Assembly: GCA_021780625.1 (NCBI GenBank) | Contig: JAJXYI010000355.1 | Coordinates: 1-7,542, forward strand | Length of the DNA stretch: 7,542 bases | Origin: a bacterium | Lineage (GTDB): Bacteria; Verrucomicrobiota; Verrucomicrobiae; Opitutales; Opitutaceae | Reading direction: 5' to 3' | Shown: piece by piece, positions 6,175 to 7,542 of the stretch | Position numbering within the stretch: the stretch's first letter is position 1 | Layout of the letters: each line of letters begins with the position of its first letter | The notes under the pieces: model-generated | Told to the model about the DNA's origin: nothing | The model's input: only the letters and a program-made list of their open reading frames with translations | The model's database searches: none | Program-made: the position numbers and the translations under genes

Positions 6175-7542
6175 GCCGGCTTCTCCCGTCGGTGCACGGT
6201 CCGGTCCACGAAGGGTGCGACGGCCATGCAGATCGACACGATCGATTGGAACACCGAGGTCACGAGGACGCTCGCGACCATCTCATAGGACGTGGCCATG
6301 CCCAGAAAGAGCGCGAAAAGGGCAAATCCCTCGAGCGAGAGCAGGGCCTTGTTCTGCGTCATGCGCTCGACCACGGCCATGAATCCGCCGAGGAACAGGC
6401 CGAGGATGATGCTCCCCATGAAGGGGCCATAGTTGCCATACGCCTCGGGCACCAGCCCCCACGCGATGTAGGTCGTGAACGTGGAATGCAGGTCCTGACG
6501 TCCGAAATGCACGTTGAGCATCACCTGCCCCTCGTGTGCGCGGGGTTTCTCCGGCCAGAAGTAGCGCGGAATCAGGAGGGGCGGGATGATTGCGTAGGTC
6601 GCTCCGTTCAGCAGGTCGATGTGCTGGTGCTCGACCGCGTCGATGATGAACAGGAGGTTGCTCAGGTTGTTGACCCGGTCGGCGAGCGACTGCCGGGCCT
6701 CCCGCTCGGCGCGCGTCTCCTCCCGGGGCTCAAACATCATCGTGGTGCTCGCATTGAACCAGTCCGTGTAGATCGTCGGCAGGTTGGTGATCGAGTAGTT
6801 GCGCATCTCGCCCGTATTGGGATTCCAATACTGCATGCGCATCTCGTGTTTGCTCAGGTTGAAGAACGAGAGCACCGCGATCGTGATGACCACGAATTTC
6901 CAGGGAAAGCGACCCGAGCTCCAGAACAGTCCGATCATGACGGATGCAATGTAAATGATCGTGGACGAGAGCAGCAGGGAGGCGGCAGAGACGATGCACT
7001 GGATCGCGAATGCGCTCCAGAAGAAGATCTTGAACGAGCGCTCGATCTCGCCGCTGCCGACGCCCAGGGCCGCGATGAAGAAACCACACATGCTGGCGGC
7101 GCCGGAGACCGCCACGAGGACGGGGTAGGTCCCCTGTGGAAGGACTGCGAAGGCCGGGTCCAGCAATCCGCTCGTGTATGCCAGCTCGTAGACTGTTGTG
7201 GCGGCGACGAGTATCAATCCCAGCTTGCGAAAGGCGCGAAAACCGCCGCGCCTGAGCAGCGTGAGCGTGTAGGAGATCGGCCGGCACGGCGGCACTATCT
7301 GCATCAGAGCGTACCAGCCGGCCGCCATCGCCAGCTGAAACACGAGCAACTCCATGCCCGCGGTCTGGAATTCGCTCCGCGGATACTTGGTGAGGGCCTC
7401 GTTCGCCGTGACGATTGGAATTCCGTAGGCCAGGAGGTGCTGGATCGCCATGGTGGGCAGGAGCGGTACGCCCTTCCCCTTGACGGACCACAGGTGCAGC
7501 ACGAGGAAGGTGCCGATCGACGTAAGGATGAAGGTCGAGGCT
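6171..7542 (-). CDS. Wzy-like oligosaccharide repeat-unit polymerase (partial, 5' end off right edge)
   Basis: A polytopic membrane protein with 456 residues visible. A GTG at 7502 could be read as a start, but the frame stays open to the window edge and the 13 codons above it encode a hydrophobic stretch (ASTFILTSIGTFL), so the true start lies outside. About ten or more membrane segments are visible. Numbered from the GTG, clear ones are about 48-70, 92-110, 125-148, 158-177, 179-196, 201-215, 358-376 and 405-431. A hydrophilic region of about 80 residues (216-295), rich in Glu and Arg around EPREETRAEREARQSLADR (258-276), is followed by IPPLLIPRYFWPEKP (306-320), then NVHFGR (330-335) and GLVPEAYGNYGPFMG (349-363). 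The proline/arginine block followed by a small-residue region before the last helices resembles Wzy O-antigen polymerases (O-ag_pol_Wzy type), which join repeat units in the periplasm. Sequence conservation in Wzy is poor, so polymerase is a family-level inference. A different polysaccharide membrane function remains possible. Confidence 0.75.
   Translation of the reverse strand, partial: ASTFILTSIGTFLVLHLWSVKGKGVPLLPTMAIQHLLAYGIPIVTANEALTKYPRSEFQTAGMELLVFQLAMAAGWYALMQIVPPCRPISYTLTLLRRGGFRAFRKLGLILVAATTVYELAYTSGLLDPAFAVLPQGTYPVLVAVSGAASMCGFFIAALGVGSGEIERSFKIFFWSAFAIQCIVSAASLLLSSTIIYIASVMIGLFWSSGRFPWKFVVITIAVLSFFNLSKHEMRMQYWNPNTGEMRNYSITNLPTIYTDWFNASTTMMFEPREETRAEREARQSLADRVNNLSNLLFIIDAVEHQHIDLLNGATYAIIPPLLIPRYFWPEKPRAHEGQVMLNVHFGRQDLHSTFTTYIAWGLVPEAYGNYGPFMGSIILGLFLGGFMAVVERMTQNKALLSLEGFALFALFLGMATSYEMVASVLVTSVFQSIVSICMAVAPFVDRTVHRREKPA
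6183..6187 (-). promoter_or_regulatory. Ribosome binding site for the GT4 gene starting at 6174
   Basis: GGGAG on the minus strand, eight bases before the ATG at 6174 and inside the 3' end of the polymerase gene. It supports that start and the ATGA overlap. The other starts in the window lack a comparable site. Confidence 0.6.

Noticed and set aside
7500..7502. GTG at 7502 as the true start of the Wzy-like gene
   Set aside because: The frame continues open to the window edge and the upstream codons encode a hydrophobic stretch continuous with the first membrane segment, so the gene is better read as truncated at its 5' end.

Overview
The window is a gene-dense, high-GC stretch of bacterial chromosome. 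All six genes I can support lie on the minus strand, so transcription runs from right to left. Together they look like the interior of a cell-surface polysaccharide locus (exopolysaccharide, capsule or O-antigen). No RNA genes, mobile elements, CRISPR arrays or large repeats were seen. No single gene identifies the organism. The GC bias, the WcaF-like acetyltransferase sitting among GT4 and GT2 enzymes, and the general look of the two membrane proteins resemble loci I associate with Verrucomicrobiota (Opitutales-type). That assignment is only an inference, at about even odds.

In transcription order: (1) 7542-6171, a multi-membrane-spanning Wzy-like oligosaccharide repeat-unit polymerase whose 5' end lies beyond the right edge; (2) 6174-4972, a GT4 glycosyltransferase whose start overlaps the polymerase stop in an ATGA; (3) after a 78-bp gap holding a weak promoter-like sequence, 4893-3736, a second GT4 glycosyltransferase; (4) 3714-3142, a left-handed beta-helix O-acetyltransferase of the WcaF type; (5) 3142-2024, a third GT4 glycosyltransferase, whose start shares one base with the acetyltransferase stop (TAATG); (6) 1995-547, an O-antigen ligase/polymerase (Wzy_C) membrane protein; (7) 563-1, a GT2 glycosyltransferase of the WaaE/KdtX type, overlapping the ligase by 17 bp and cut off by the left edge. 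That makes seven coding regions, five complete and two partial.

How they may work together (inference): the four glycosyltransferases would add sugars to a lipid-linked repeat unit on the cytoplasmic face of the inner membrane, and the acetyltransferase would decorate one of them. The two unrelated membrane proteins would polymerise the repeat unit and/or transfer the chain to its acceptor in the periplasm. The window contains no priming phosphoglycosyltransferase, Wzx flippase, Wza/Wzc export and length-control proteins, or nucleotide-sugar synthesis genes. These presumably lie outside it.

I did not find a clearly new biological system. The most interesting points are two different polymerase/ligase-type proteins in one locus, the divergent Wzy-like family, and a gene that is easily missed at the left edge.
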